This document shows positions 50,771 to 61,241 of a stretch of DNA of 64,000 bases, in pieces. The notes below the pieces were generated by a model. The model saw only the letters and a list, made by a program, of their open reading frames with translations. It did not search any database and had not been told where the DNA came from. Source of the DNA: Amblyornis subalaris (Eukaryota > Chordata > Aves > Passeriformes > Ptilonorhynchidae); NCBI GenBank assembly GCA_018881555.1, contig JACAXG010000111.1, positions 62,001-126,000 of the forward strand. Reading direction: 5' to 3'. The stretch's first letter is position 1, and the number at the start of each line of letters is the position of its first letter. The position numbers and the translations under genes were made by a program.

Positions 50771-52262
50771 TTATAGAATCATGGAACAGTTTGAGGTGGA
50801 AAGGACTTTTAAAGGTCATCTAGTGCAACTCCTCTGCAATGAGCAGGCATATCTTCAGCTACATCAGGTTGCTCAGAGCCCCATCCAACATGACCTTGAA
50901 TGTTTCTAAGGATGAGGCATCTATGACCTCTCTGGGTAACTTGTTCCAGTGTCTTCCCCAGCCCATTGTAAATATCTTGTTCCTTACATCTAGTCTAAAT
51001 CTACCTTCAGTTTAAAACCATTACCTCCTCTCCTATCCTAACAAGCCCTGCTAAAATGTCTGTCCCCATCTTTTTTGTAGGACTCCTGTAAGCACTCAAA
51101 CGCTGTGGTAAGGTCTCCCTGAAGCCTTCTTGTTTTCAGGCTGAACAGCCCCAAGTCTCTCAGCCTGTCTTCATAGGAGAAGTGCTCCTCTGGACGTACT
51201 TTAACAGATCAATGTCCTTCTTCTGCTGAGGACACGAGAGCTGGATGCAGCACTGCAGGTGGAGTCTCACCAGAGTGGAGCAGACAGGCAGAATCCCCTC
51301 CCTCGTCCTGCTAGCCACACTGTTTTGGATGCAGCCCGGGACAGATTTGGCTTTCTGGGCTCTAAACACACATGGCCAGCTCTTGTCTAGCCTCTCACCC
51401 CCCAGCACCCCTAAGTCCTTCTCTGCAGGGCTACTCTCAGTCCCTGCATCCCCCAGCCTCTGTTGATGCCACAGGTTGCCCCAATTCAGGTATAGGACCT
51501 TGAACCTGGCCTTGCTAGATCTCATGAGATTCCCATGGCCCTACTTCTCAAGCTTGTGCAGGTCCCTGTGGATGGCATCCCATCCTTCAGGTGTGTCAAC
51601 TTCACCACTCAGCTTGCTGTCATCTGCAAAGTTGCTGAGGATGCACTCGATCCCACTGTCCATGTCATTATAAAGACATCAAATAACACTGGTCCCAGTA
51701 CGGACCCCTGAGGGACACCACTTGTCACTGATGTTCATCAGGACATTGAGATATTGACCACTACCCTATAGATGTGCCTGTCCAACCAGTTCCTCATCCA
51801 CTGAGCAGTCTGCCCTTTAAATCAATCTCTTTCCAACTTTGAGACAGGATATTTTGGGGGACTGTGTCAAAGACCTTGCTGAAGTCCAGATAGATGAGGT
51901 TTGTAGCCTTTCCCTTGGCCACTGATGTAGTCATTTCACCATAGAAGGCCACTGGATTGGCGAGACAGGATTTCTCGTGATGAAGCCATAATGGTTGTCT
52001 TGAATTACCTCCCTGTGTTCCATGTGGCTTAGCACAACTTGCAGGGAATTCTGTTCCATGAATTTCCCAGGCACAGAGGTGAGGATGACACGTCAGCAGT
52101 TCGCAGCGTCTTCCTTTCTTCTCTTTTTAAATGCGGGTACCATGATTCCCTTTTTCCGGTCAGCTGGGACTTCACTTGGCTGCCACAACTTTTCAAATAT
52201 CATGGAGGGTGTCTTGACAGCTACATCAGCCAATTGCCTCAAGATTGCAGGATGCATCATTA
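50771..52262 (-). mobile_element. CR1 LINE fragment, best-preserved reverse-transcriptase tail
   Basis: A CR1 copy of about 1,490 bases, 5'-truncated, with a recognisable 3' end (TTATAGAATCATGG at 50771). The minus-strand frame 51160-51525 (121 codons) is a stop-free piece of the CR1 ORF2 C-terminus, with the family segments ESSPAEKDLGVL, KSVPGCIQNSVASRTRE and KKDIDLL. Further 5' on the minus strand the reverse-transcriptase box reads F-A-D-D intact at about 51618-51632. Other parts carry frameshifts, and no start or endonuclease domain is present, so it cannot move. The largest remaining coding piece in the window. Confidence 0.95.
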
Positions 52263-54261
52263 GATAAAGACGTGTGTGTTAACATGGTCTCTGAAAGATT
52301 TGAATCTCAGGGGTTTTTGTTTCTAATGATCTTTATACCCAGAAGAACTGACTTCTGAAAACATTGTATTACAATATGATAGGTAGATGCAGAGAGTTGC
52401 AGAATTTAAAAAGTTGCACAGGCATTATCAATACTGTATAGAGGAAGAGCTTACGTGACTCCCCTACTGTTATATAGTTGACAAGCATCTAATGTATGGA
52501 TGGGGAAATCCTCCAAAATCTTATTTTTCTTTTGCTAGAAAACACACCACTCTTTCCTCGTTGACTGTAAAGAGAGCCAAGGTGATCAGCTGAGATATGG
52601 TGCCTAGCTGGTGTTACTGTTAATGTACCATTCTTACTTCCTTTCATAATTTAACACAAGTTGCTATTTTGCTGCTGTGCTATCTATCCTTCAAAAGAAA
52701 ACATTGCATAGGGCAGCATTAGGGAGAAATAAGTATACTTTTGTCCTGTTGTTGCTCCCATTGCTGCTATTTGTGCTGTTAACAGAAATAATTACTATGA
52801 ACATGAACTACTATGGCCATTCACCAAAAAGTGGCCTTGCCTACTGCATTCGCTTTTTTTTACAATTTTTAGCGTTTGGGGGTTTGGGTTTTTTTTTTTT
52901 TTTTTTGTTGTTGTTCTTTGGGTTTGTTTTGGTTTTATTTTTTAGCCTGGTAATTCTGTGTTCATCTATTTTTTAAATAGCTTCCATAGGCGAATTTTCA
53001 AATACTTAAACATGTTTGGCAGTCATTAATTATTTATGTGTGCAACCTTGTTAATGGGAACACTTAAAAGGAAACATTTTTAGTGATATATTTCTGACAC
53101 ATCAATATCATTCCTTCACCCTATAGTTGTCATTTAGATTGCTCTTAACGTAAGCACTTTGCTATAATCCCTTCGAGTTTTTAGTCAGTGTCACCATGCC
53201 TGTTATGTGCAAAATTTATACAGGTTAGTGTAACTTATTAGCAAAACAGTAGCAAGGAGCCTGCAAAACCCATACTGCCTTTATTTTCTGATATATTTTC
53301 AAGCCTTTTCAGATTATTTCTCTGTCTGGGTTAGGGAAATGTGTATTTGATAAACAATAATACTGTTATGGTTGTTGTAAAGTTTCTCATTTGATTTTCC
53401 TTTAATGTCATGTTTACAGAGTAATCTTTAATGCCATCTATCAGAATAAGGTGTTCTGGGATGTTATTTATCTCTGTCACTATATGTAACCAATACTAAG
53501 GATCTTCCTACATCTTAGTTAAGATCTTTAAAAGAAGATATAACTCCCCTTTTTTTTTTTCTGTTTTAGGTTGGTTTGGTTTTTTTTAGTTTTACAGTTC
53601 TACTTGGCAGGACATTATTAAATTCTGTATCTTCTGTATTATTAATTTACTTGTTGTTATGGGACTGATTTTTACAGCAAAAAAAACCTAGCAGCAAAAT
53701 ATTTTTTAAGTATAAGAAGTGTAATTAATCTAGAAAAAAACAGAGGCTCACAGACATCTACAATATCTGAAACTAGATGTAGCCATAGGAACTGAGATTT
53801 TTGAATAACCAGCTTTAACCAGCTGCAACTTGTAGCTGAAATGAATGTTTTCCTGGAAATCTTATCCTACAGATTTTTCAATGGCCAGCTAGACTGGGCT
53901 GAATCAAGCAAAGGAGAAAAACGTGTGAGTTGTAGAGAGCCAGAGCTGATTCACCACTTTAAATGATCCGAACTGAGCCTCCTGCTCATTCCATATCACA
54001 TTTCCTAACCGGACATAAACTTTCCACTCCTAAATGAGCCATATTGATCGTAATTTGTTTATGAGAAAGGAAACTTGTTAGCTTTCCCAAATATGTCTTA
54101 TGATTTGTGTTAAGTGTATTTGGTTTTAACCATGACAGCCATTAGTAGTCTTCAGTGTTGTGGAAAGACTGAGGTGTTAATGCCCTTTCCTGACATTTTC
54201 TAAAAATAATTTCCTTGTCTTTTTCTACCTAGATACACAATCTGAATAATTTTGGTGTGAG
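52263..54261. other. Unannotated DNA
   Basis: AT-rich. T/G-rich tracts are at 52855-52945 and 53548-53600. A 99-codon plus frame (52677-52976) is hydrophobic because of the T-rich tract and not a credible protein. Sequence at 53930-54060 is of higher complexity than its surroundings but has no assignable function. Confidence 0.5.
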
Positions 54262-54560
54262 TCATAGAAGTATAGAATGGTTTGAGTTGGAAGGGACCTT
54301 AAAGATCATCTCGTTCCAATCCCCCTGTCATGAACAAGAATGCAACCCACTAGATCAGGTTGCTCAGAGCCCCATCCAACCTGGCCTTGAACACTTCCAG
54401 GGATGGGAAATCCACAACTTCTCTGGGCAATGTGTGACAGTGCCTCACCACCCTCACAGTAAAGATTTTTTTCTAACATCTAATACAAATCTCTCTGCTT
54501 TTTGTTTAAAACATTCTCCTTGTCCTATCACTATCTGTCTGCTCTCCTTCTTTTATAAGT
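54262..54560 (-). mobile_element. Short CR1 3' end, minus strand
   Basis: About 300 bases of antisense CR1 3' UTR and extreme ORF2 end. The start TCATAGAAGTATAGAATGG shows two 3'-terminal octamers, then the classic GTTGGAAGGGACCTTAAAG at 54286-54304. It stops near 54560. A heavily 5'-truncated and relatively well-preserved copy. Confidence 0.95.
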
Positions 54561-57500
54561 TCTGTTGAAGTCATTAATTGAGCTGCATCTCATCTTGGCT
54601 ATGTGACTGGCCTGTTGCTCTCCTCTAAAGTTTGTCAGCTTAGCTCTCACCATCTATCTTTTGAAAAGTGCTCTAGACATTCCAGAAAACAGATCACAAA
54701 CCCTGAATGGCAGAGTTAAAGAACAGCCCTGAACATGTATGTTCTGGTGAAATGCCAGTTCAGGACAAAATACATCACCCCAGAAGCTTGTCTGTCTGTC
54801 TGCAGTTTTCAAAGCAAAAGCTCTTGTGAGAGGTAACAACCTCTTATGAGAACAGCAACATTGATGTGAAAAAATGACCAGTCCTTTAGGCACATTTTGT
54901 ATACCCATAAGCTCACCTGTATTCTTTTTGACATGGTCTCAGAAATTTTCTAAAGGATATTCATTTAGGGTAGATGAATCTACTCTGGTCAGAGGGCCAT
55001 GTATGACAGTACTGTCACTTCACTCATCTTGTTCTGAAGCACTACAGTCTGACAAACAGAAGCAAAGGGTAATAGCAGAGCTTAGTGCAGACAGTTCTGC
55101 TAGGGTGGCAATATTGCTAATCTCTGTTCTGAAGGCTGCTATATCAAATTATATTACACACTACTCCCAGCCACTGAGTATGTTAAACACACTACCCAAC
55201 TACTTTGGTATGTGCTCCTGGTGAAGCTTCTGTAGCTGCTCCAGAAGGAACAGGGCCATGGTGTTTTCATGTTTGGCTGTTATTTTAGCTGCCTGTCAAA
55301 ACTATTTTAAAAGAGCCCTTGCAAGAAATTGGATGAATGGACATTTAATCTCAGGCAGTTGCAATATCACTTCATGAAATAAAGCGATAAACTGTAGTCT
55401 TGGTCACTCTGCTTGCTGTATTTAAAAGGCTTCCATTGGATGATGGAGTATTTCAAAATATCGTAGGAATTCTGCTGCCTGGAATGTTGGAGGAAATATA
55501 AACAAAGTCACTGTTTATTGTAGAGTTGTGCATAGAAAAAATGTGGGTGTATTATATAGAGCAAGAGGTTTCCAATTAAAAATGCTCTTGGGGATCTGCT
55601 GCTGCCTAAAGTTGCATAATTTATTGTTTTTTCTAAACAAATAGACAATATTCCAGACTTAAAATTTGTTAACTCAGTGGGGGTTTTTTTGAGTAATAAT
55701 GAACACAGCAGAAATACAGTATTTTCAGAATATACAGATACAGTATTGTCAGAACAGCTGGACGTTTCGTGAGAGAATTCTTGGAAGAGTATTTGAACAG
55801 CATGTTAAAATATCTCATGAAATAGGAGAAAAACTCATTCGTATAACCAGCTTATGTCATGATATTGTGTAGATGTAGTGTTACTTGTTAGTCTTTTTCA
55901 TAGCTCTCTGAATTGCTTTATTTGGAAAGCCAATCCGACATGGTCACGGCCATTGCTATTCAAACCATATCAACAGAGGGTTCAGTGACTTGACATTGCT
56001 GATCAATCCAGCGGGACTGCTTACATGCCTTGCACTACTTTTGCACAATAATTTGCAGAATGGGGGCTTTTATCTACCCGTCAGCATACTTCAACATTCA
56101 GAGCATTATGATTTAAAGTTAAGGAATGCTTCCACTCCCCTTAAATGCTGAAGAGAAAGGTATGCAAATAAAATTATTTTCAATTGCCTAGATGTGGATG
56201 CTGTAGCCAAGTCACTGTACCCCAGGGAGGAAATGTTGAGGGCTTGTTTGTTTCTTTTTTGTTTGTTTTAACAATAAGTGAACACAAAATATTGTTTATT
56301 ATTCTAAATATTACTATATTTTTACAGTCCTCTCATGCTGTCTTCACTGTTCATTTCTAAATCATTCACCCAATTAAAAAAATGATCTTTGAACTGTACA
56401 AAATTCAACAATATTCTGAAGTTCAATATTCACGAGCATTTCTGCGTATCCTTTCCCTATGACATGCAAAGGTAATGTAATCTTCCTGCAACATTCAAGA
56501 AATTGCCAAATAAGCAAGTCATTAAATAGATCAGTAAGTTCTGCTATTTAAAACCACAGACTTGGGCCTAAATCATTCTCTAGGAGTGAGGTTCTGCATG
56601 GAGTGACAGGATGGTTTGATTGTAGCAGAAACAGAATTCTTGAACCACAGGAAACACTGAAATAGTCATTTAGTCTTCAGAATAGGAAAAAGATGTTTGC
56701 TTTTCTGTTCTTTGAAAAAGAAATAGTAAAACCTATATTCTTTTAGAAATCATAATGTGTTTTAATTGTCAATTTAATTATTGTTTTTATATTTTTCTTT
56801 TAATTGTTATGATTTTTTGTTATTTTATTTTAGTTTGACAATACATCAGTGACAGTAACAATATTTCCACTTTTTAATTTTTTTGCAGGAAATTGTGCAT
56901 TAAATAATGCAATACAGAAAAAATAGGTTATTAAAAATAGGGAGACAAAGGTTGATTTTTAATTTAAATTCTGTGATTGGTTTATAATGCATAGTACAAA
57001 AAAAGAGAAAGGTTTTCAAAGTGTAAAGGGTCTGAGGTTTGTATAAAACTGTCATGCTTCGCAAAATAAGTAGTTATTAAATTGGTGTCTAGGGTTCCCT
57101 TTCTGCCATTTTTTGTCTGTTATGAAGCAGTTTATGTTGCCAATATAGCATAGACTTTAGTGTGCTTAGTAATATGGTTTTTGCTATGCAAAGTTGTATT
57201 TTAGGATTTCTTGATGTATTTTTAAAATGAAGTTAAGGTGTAGAACACCCCTTCCTGATGCTACTATGGGAGTTCTTAAAATGTCTGCTTCACCATGAAG
57301 TAATATTGGTGTTTGTGCAGCCTTTTTCCAGCACAAGCTCTCATAGTATAAGTATTGATTGACTAATGTTTTTGTACAGATGGGCATTACATTAGGAAGT
57401 TCAATCCTGGGAAGGATCAAAGAGCCACAATGATGATAAATGCTTTGAGTGTAACACATCTGATGCCACAAGCAATATGCAGGACATTCTGCTTTTGAGT

Positions 57501-60458
57501 GCTGCAAGTATACTCTGAAGTGCCTTGTGAAAGTGACTATTAAAGCATAGTGGTTAGAAGTTAGCAGGTGTGCTTTTAATTTATCTTCCTTTTGTCAATG
57601 AAGAGCAGAAAGAAATGCAGGATTTTGTGGGCAGCTATTAGGGGTGCAGTTGCAGTCTCTGTAAGGAGAAATTTCAAAATATGAGTGTGATGAGGCTTGC
57701 AGAACAGAGTGACAGACATTGACAACAGGACTGGATGTTCAGCTGTGACTTCCCTGAGTATGTTCCTTGCCCACTTTCTAAAGCTGCTAATGAAATCTAT
57801 GCACTTTGTTCTTGAAAAAATGGAAATTATAAATAAATAATTTTAGCATTTACATAATCTGCTTTCTTCTTTTCCTATGCCATCTTTCGCATAAACACGT
57901 GACTCTGCAATTATATCTGAAAGAACTGATGGTGGGAAGTATGAAAGAGAGAGAACTGCTGGTCCATAAGCTAAAATGCTGTGAAAATTGGGTAAATCTC
58001 TTTCGGTCATGATTGGTCATAAGATGCTGTGTTTTCACCAGGGATTTGAGAACCAGGGCCAGAGGGAAGGAATTCCTTTCAAGCCCAAAGGATGACAATA
58101 CTAGAAAATGTCCCCTATGGAAATTGTGGTGATATTTGGTGAAGATTTACCCTTAGTATACTAAAGAGATTTTTTTAGAGAAGAAAAAAATAATTTTCAG
58201 AAATGTCTTGGTGTTTGTTTGTATTGTGTCAGTAGTCCAAATTATATTAAGACAAATAGCAGCTAAAATAACCTAATGCAGTCATGAGATGAGAAAAATG
58301 TCTATATTTTCAAATGTTACTGCATTTTCTTCCTGTGTCTTTCTTCAACATTTTAATCTGCTTTAGATATAACATTTTGTTTTATAATTTGTTCTCCAAA
58401 TATCTTGGATGAGCCTTTCTATAATAGGATGCTTTGACATATTTTGTTGTTACCTGTTCTCGCTCTCTTGAAACATTTCACATCAGTGAGGTATTCATTC
58501 TTACTAGAAGTGCCTTGAAATAAATCTCCTGATGTAGCTACTTGTACTTGTAGCCATTTGTTTTGTCATGTGGGACACTAAATTCAACTTTGTGTGTAAT
58601 CCAATTTAACAGCACCTATAATAGCCTAACATAGTGGCAGATCAAAATAGAAACCTTTCCATTACTTTGTTCTGTTCTCAGCCAGAATAAAACTCTGGGA
58701 AGAATTCAATACCACAGGTGATTCAAAGCCCATGTTATATGCATTTTTGGTTCAGCTGAAACATAGTTATAAAGAAAGCACATGATGTGTTTGCAATTAC
58801 TTGCTATTAGAAATACTAAGGCAATTATTCCGGTTCAATTTTCCATGTGCTAAAAATGCTGTAGTCTAAATGGTCTAAGAAATGAAGCTTTGTACAGAAA
58901 AAAGGAATGGATTTTATTAGATTACTAGGTGGTTTTTTCTTTGGAAGAACAGAGTTCCCCGATGAGACGAAATGATTCTACATTTGAAGACTTTTTTTTT
59001 CATTTTTCTCAAACAGTGTACACTTGGGTGAAGATAGCACTTTTCCCTGTATCCCTCCCTCGTTTTTCATTAGTCTGTGTTCTTTTCATTTGCCAATCAA
59101 TTTTGATCTATAGCTAATACACACAGAGTTCATTTAGAGATAATTATTGATAACATTTAGAGTTCATGCATTTAAGCATGAATATCTGATTTTTCAGCAA
59201 AAGACAAAATGACAATATTCTGGGGGCAGTTTGGACAGGGGTGGTGCAGATTGTCAATCTGCATTGATTGTCAGTCAGTGTAACAATATCTCATGTTGAA
59301 TGTCTGTTCTAAAAATAAATATGAAAAACTAACTACTTGTACATGTCTGATTTTAACAAACAAGTGAACAGAGGATTGGTCACAGGAATCAAAGTCCAAA
59401 ACATTTATTCATTTCATTTACAGTAATTCTGATTAAAATTCTGTCTGAAGGGTCATTTCAATGTGTTACTAAGATGCTGGTTGAGGAATATCACAATTTT
59501 AAGCTTAGTTTAGTACTGAAATACTGCTTAACAGGTGTAGCCATAGCTTGTACAGAAATATTTGCAAAGCAAAAGGTAGTGACTTAACATTTGAGATACA
59601 TTTGATCCATTTGATGCCTGTCATTTAGCAAAGAATAGTGTCCCTGGTGAATATTCAGTTTCACTGCTCAGTGGCCATTTGTCAGCTAAGCAGTCAGCTT
59701 GTCTCATACATAGTTAGTAATGGGAGTTCAGTGAGGGTATATAATACTGTTGTAGCATTGACAGTAATCCTCCTTAATTTCAATGTTCAGAGAGAAAATA
59801 CCCCTGCGTCAGAACTGTTAGTAAAGAGAGATAACAATAGATTCACATCTAATTATGCATTTAAAACTGAAAACATCTGACAATCTATGTTTGGCATCAG
59901 AACCATTCTATTATCTCCAAAATAAAGGTAGCAGATAATCTTTAAATCTCCATATCCAATATCATCTTCTGTTCATAAATAAAAGCTGTCAGAATAATAA
60001 TTTCATTAAATTCTGAATTCTAACACAATTGGGAAATGATAGATAGCAAGTGGTTTATACTCTGAAAAATTCTATGCAAAGCTGCTTATTTACTGACTTA
60101 GAATTTGAAGTGTTTCCTTCTGCAGGGATTTCATCTTGCTCTCTCCAGATTAGGCAGGGTTTCTTGTGGATATCTACAAGTAAGCAGGAGCAAACTAAGA
60201 AAATTTCCCTGAGATTAGGGTATTCCTACAGGAATACAAACGATATCAAAATGTATTATTAACTCTTCAAAATATCACTGATAATCTTCATTAGGAAATT
60301 ATAACAGAAGCCTGTGTTTATCCTTGGTAAATCTTGCATAATCCTCAATGTATTGTGCATGTTGCAAACCATGGAAATGTCACTGAATATTTCCTGATGT
60401 CTAGTTCCAATATATCTCCACAAAGAAAGAGTAGGACGACCTCAGGCATGTAAGTTAG
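54561..60458. other. Unannotated DNA, 5.9 kb
   Basis: No supported gene. Open frames reach 116 codons (54874-55224) without recognisable content. The interval 55905-56180 is compositionally complex and rich in transcription-factor-like sites. A perfect 8-base inverted repeat with a GTC loop is at 59245-59263. Confidence 0.5.
55905..56180. promoter_or_regulatory. Candidate conserved noncoding element
   Basis: A stretch of non-repetitive, balanced-composition sequence in an AT-rich desert. It has a perfect octamer ATGCAAAT (56162-56169, POU-type), a symmetrical TTGCACAATAATTTGCA (56041-56057) and a TTATCT GATA-type site (56070-56075). These matches are easily found by chance. The call rests on overall impression and is weak. 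Confidence 0.2.
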
Positions 60459-61241
60459 TGTGCTGATTTGACTGTAAACCAGCAGGGGAAATTAACCCCC
60501 CACAAAATACCTCGAGAGATTTTAGCTCAAAATTACATTTTAATAAAAAAGGTTAAAATAAATGCAGTAATAGAGAAACACCGGCCTAAACAAACCGACA
60601 GAGTCACGGTACAACCTGATACCCTGTTGACCAGGGTGGTAGCTGTGTAGTCCAGTTAGGAACTGGTCCTGTAGAAAAGCCTGGTAGTCCAGTCCCGGTA
60701 GTCCAGTCCAGTAGAGCAGTGGAGTGGAGTCCAGTCGAGTGGAGCAGAGTCCAGTCCAGAGGAGCGGAGTAGCTGAGTCCAGTTCTGAGGAGTGGAGTGG
60801 AGTGGAGTGGAGTGGAGTGGAGTGGAGTGGAGTGGAGTGGAGTGGAGTGGAGTGGAGTCAAGTCCAGTCGAGTCCAGTCGAGTCGAGAGTGCTTTCTCCC
60901 ATCCCAAACCCTTATTTTATGCTGTGTTTCTTGGCTGGCACCTCCCCCAGGGGCGGGGACTTCCACAATGGAAGAGGATTTTCCTGGTGTTCTATTGGTT
61001 GCTTCAGTAATGAGCTTGGATGATTCTCGTGGTTTACTGACATTCTATTTTTACCAAGTCCGGTTACGGGCCATTAATCAGGATGGGTGGTGTAATGGGC
61101 CATTAGCTGAGATTAGATAATCAGGATGGGTGGTGCTTGCTGTTGGCCGGAGTGCTTATCTCAGTTGAGATAAGGAGTCCCTCAGGGACCAGGTGTGTAA
61201 CTGTGAATTTATCCAACTATTGTGGGTGGTAATAGAATATA
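60459..61241 (-). mobile_element. Solo LTR containing a GGAGT array, minus strand
   Basis: About 783 bases resembling a passerine-type LTR. The plus strand begins TGTGCTGATTTGACTG, and on the minus strand an ATTAAA poly(A) signal lies at 60538-60543. The middle holds a pentamer array (60640-60890). Near its U3 end is a perfect 9-base inverted repeat CTTATCTCA-GT-TGAGATAAG (61155-61174). The right edge is placed at about 61241 from the GAATATA that replaces the expected terminal ACA. No target duplication could be confirmed, so edges are approximate. Frames of up to 120 codons arise from the pentamer array. Confidence 0.75.
60640..60890. repeat. Period-5 minisatellite, GGAGT core
   Basis: Thirteen perfect AGTGG units at 60791-60855, flanked on both sides by degenerate AGTCC, AGTCG and AGAGG units in the same period (from about 60640 and to about 60890). 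Frames through it encode repeating S-G-V-E-W or S-T-P-L-H patterns, which are artefacts. Confidence 0.92.

Noticed and set aside
52677..52976. Small membrane protein (99 codons, hydrophobic)
   Set aside because: Hydrophobicity comes from a T/G-rich low-complexity tract encoding F, L and V runs.
60604..60966. Repetitive protein of S-T-P-L-H units (120 codons, minus)
   Set aside because: It is a translation of the GGAGT pentamer array inside an LTR.
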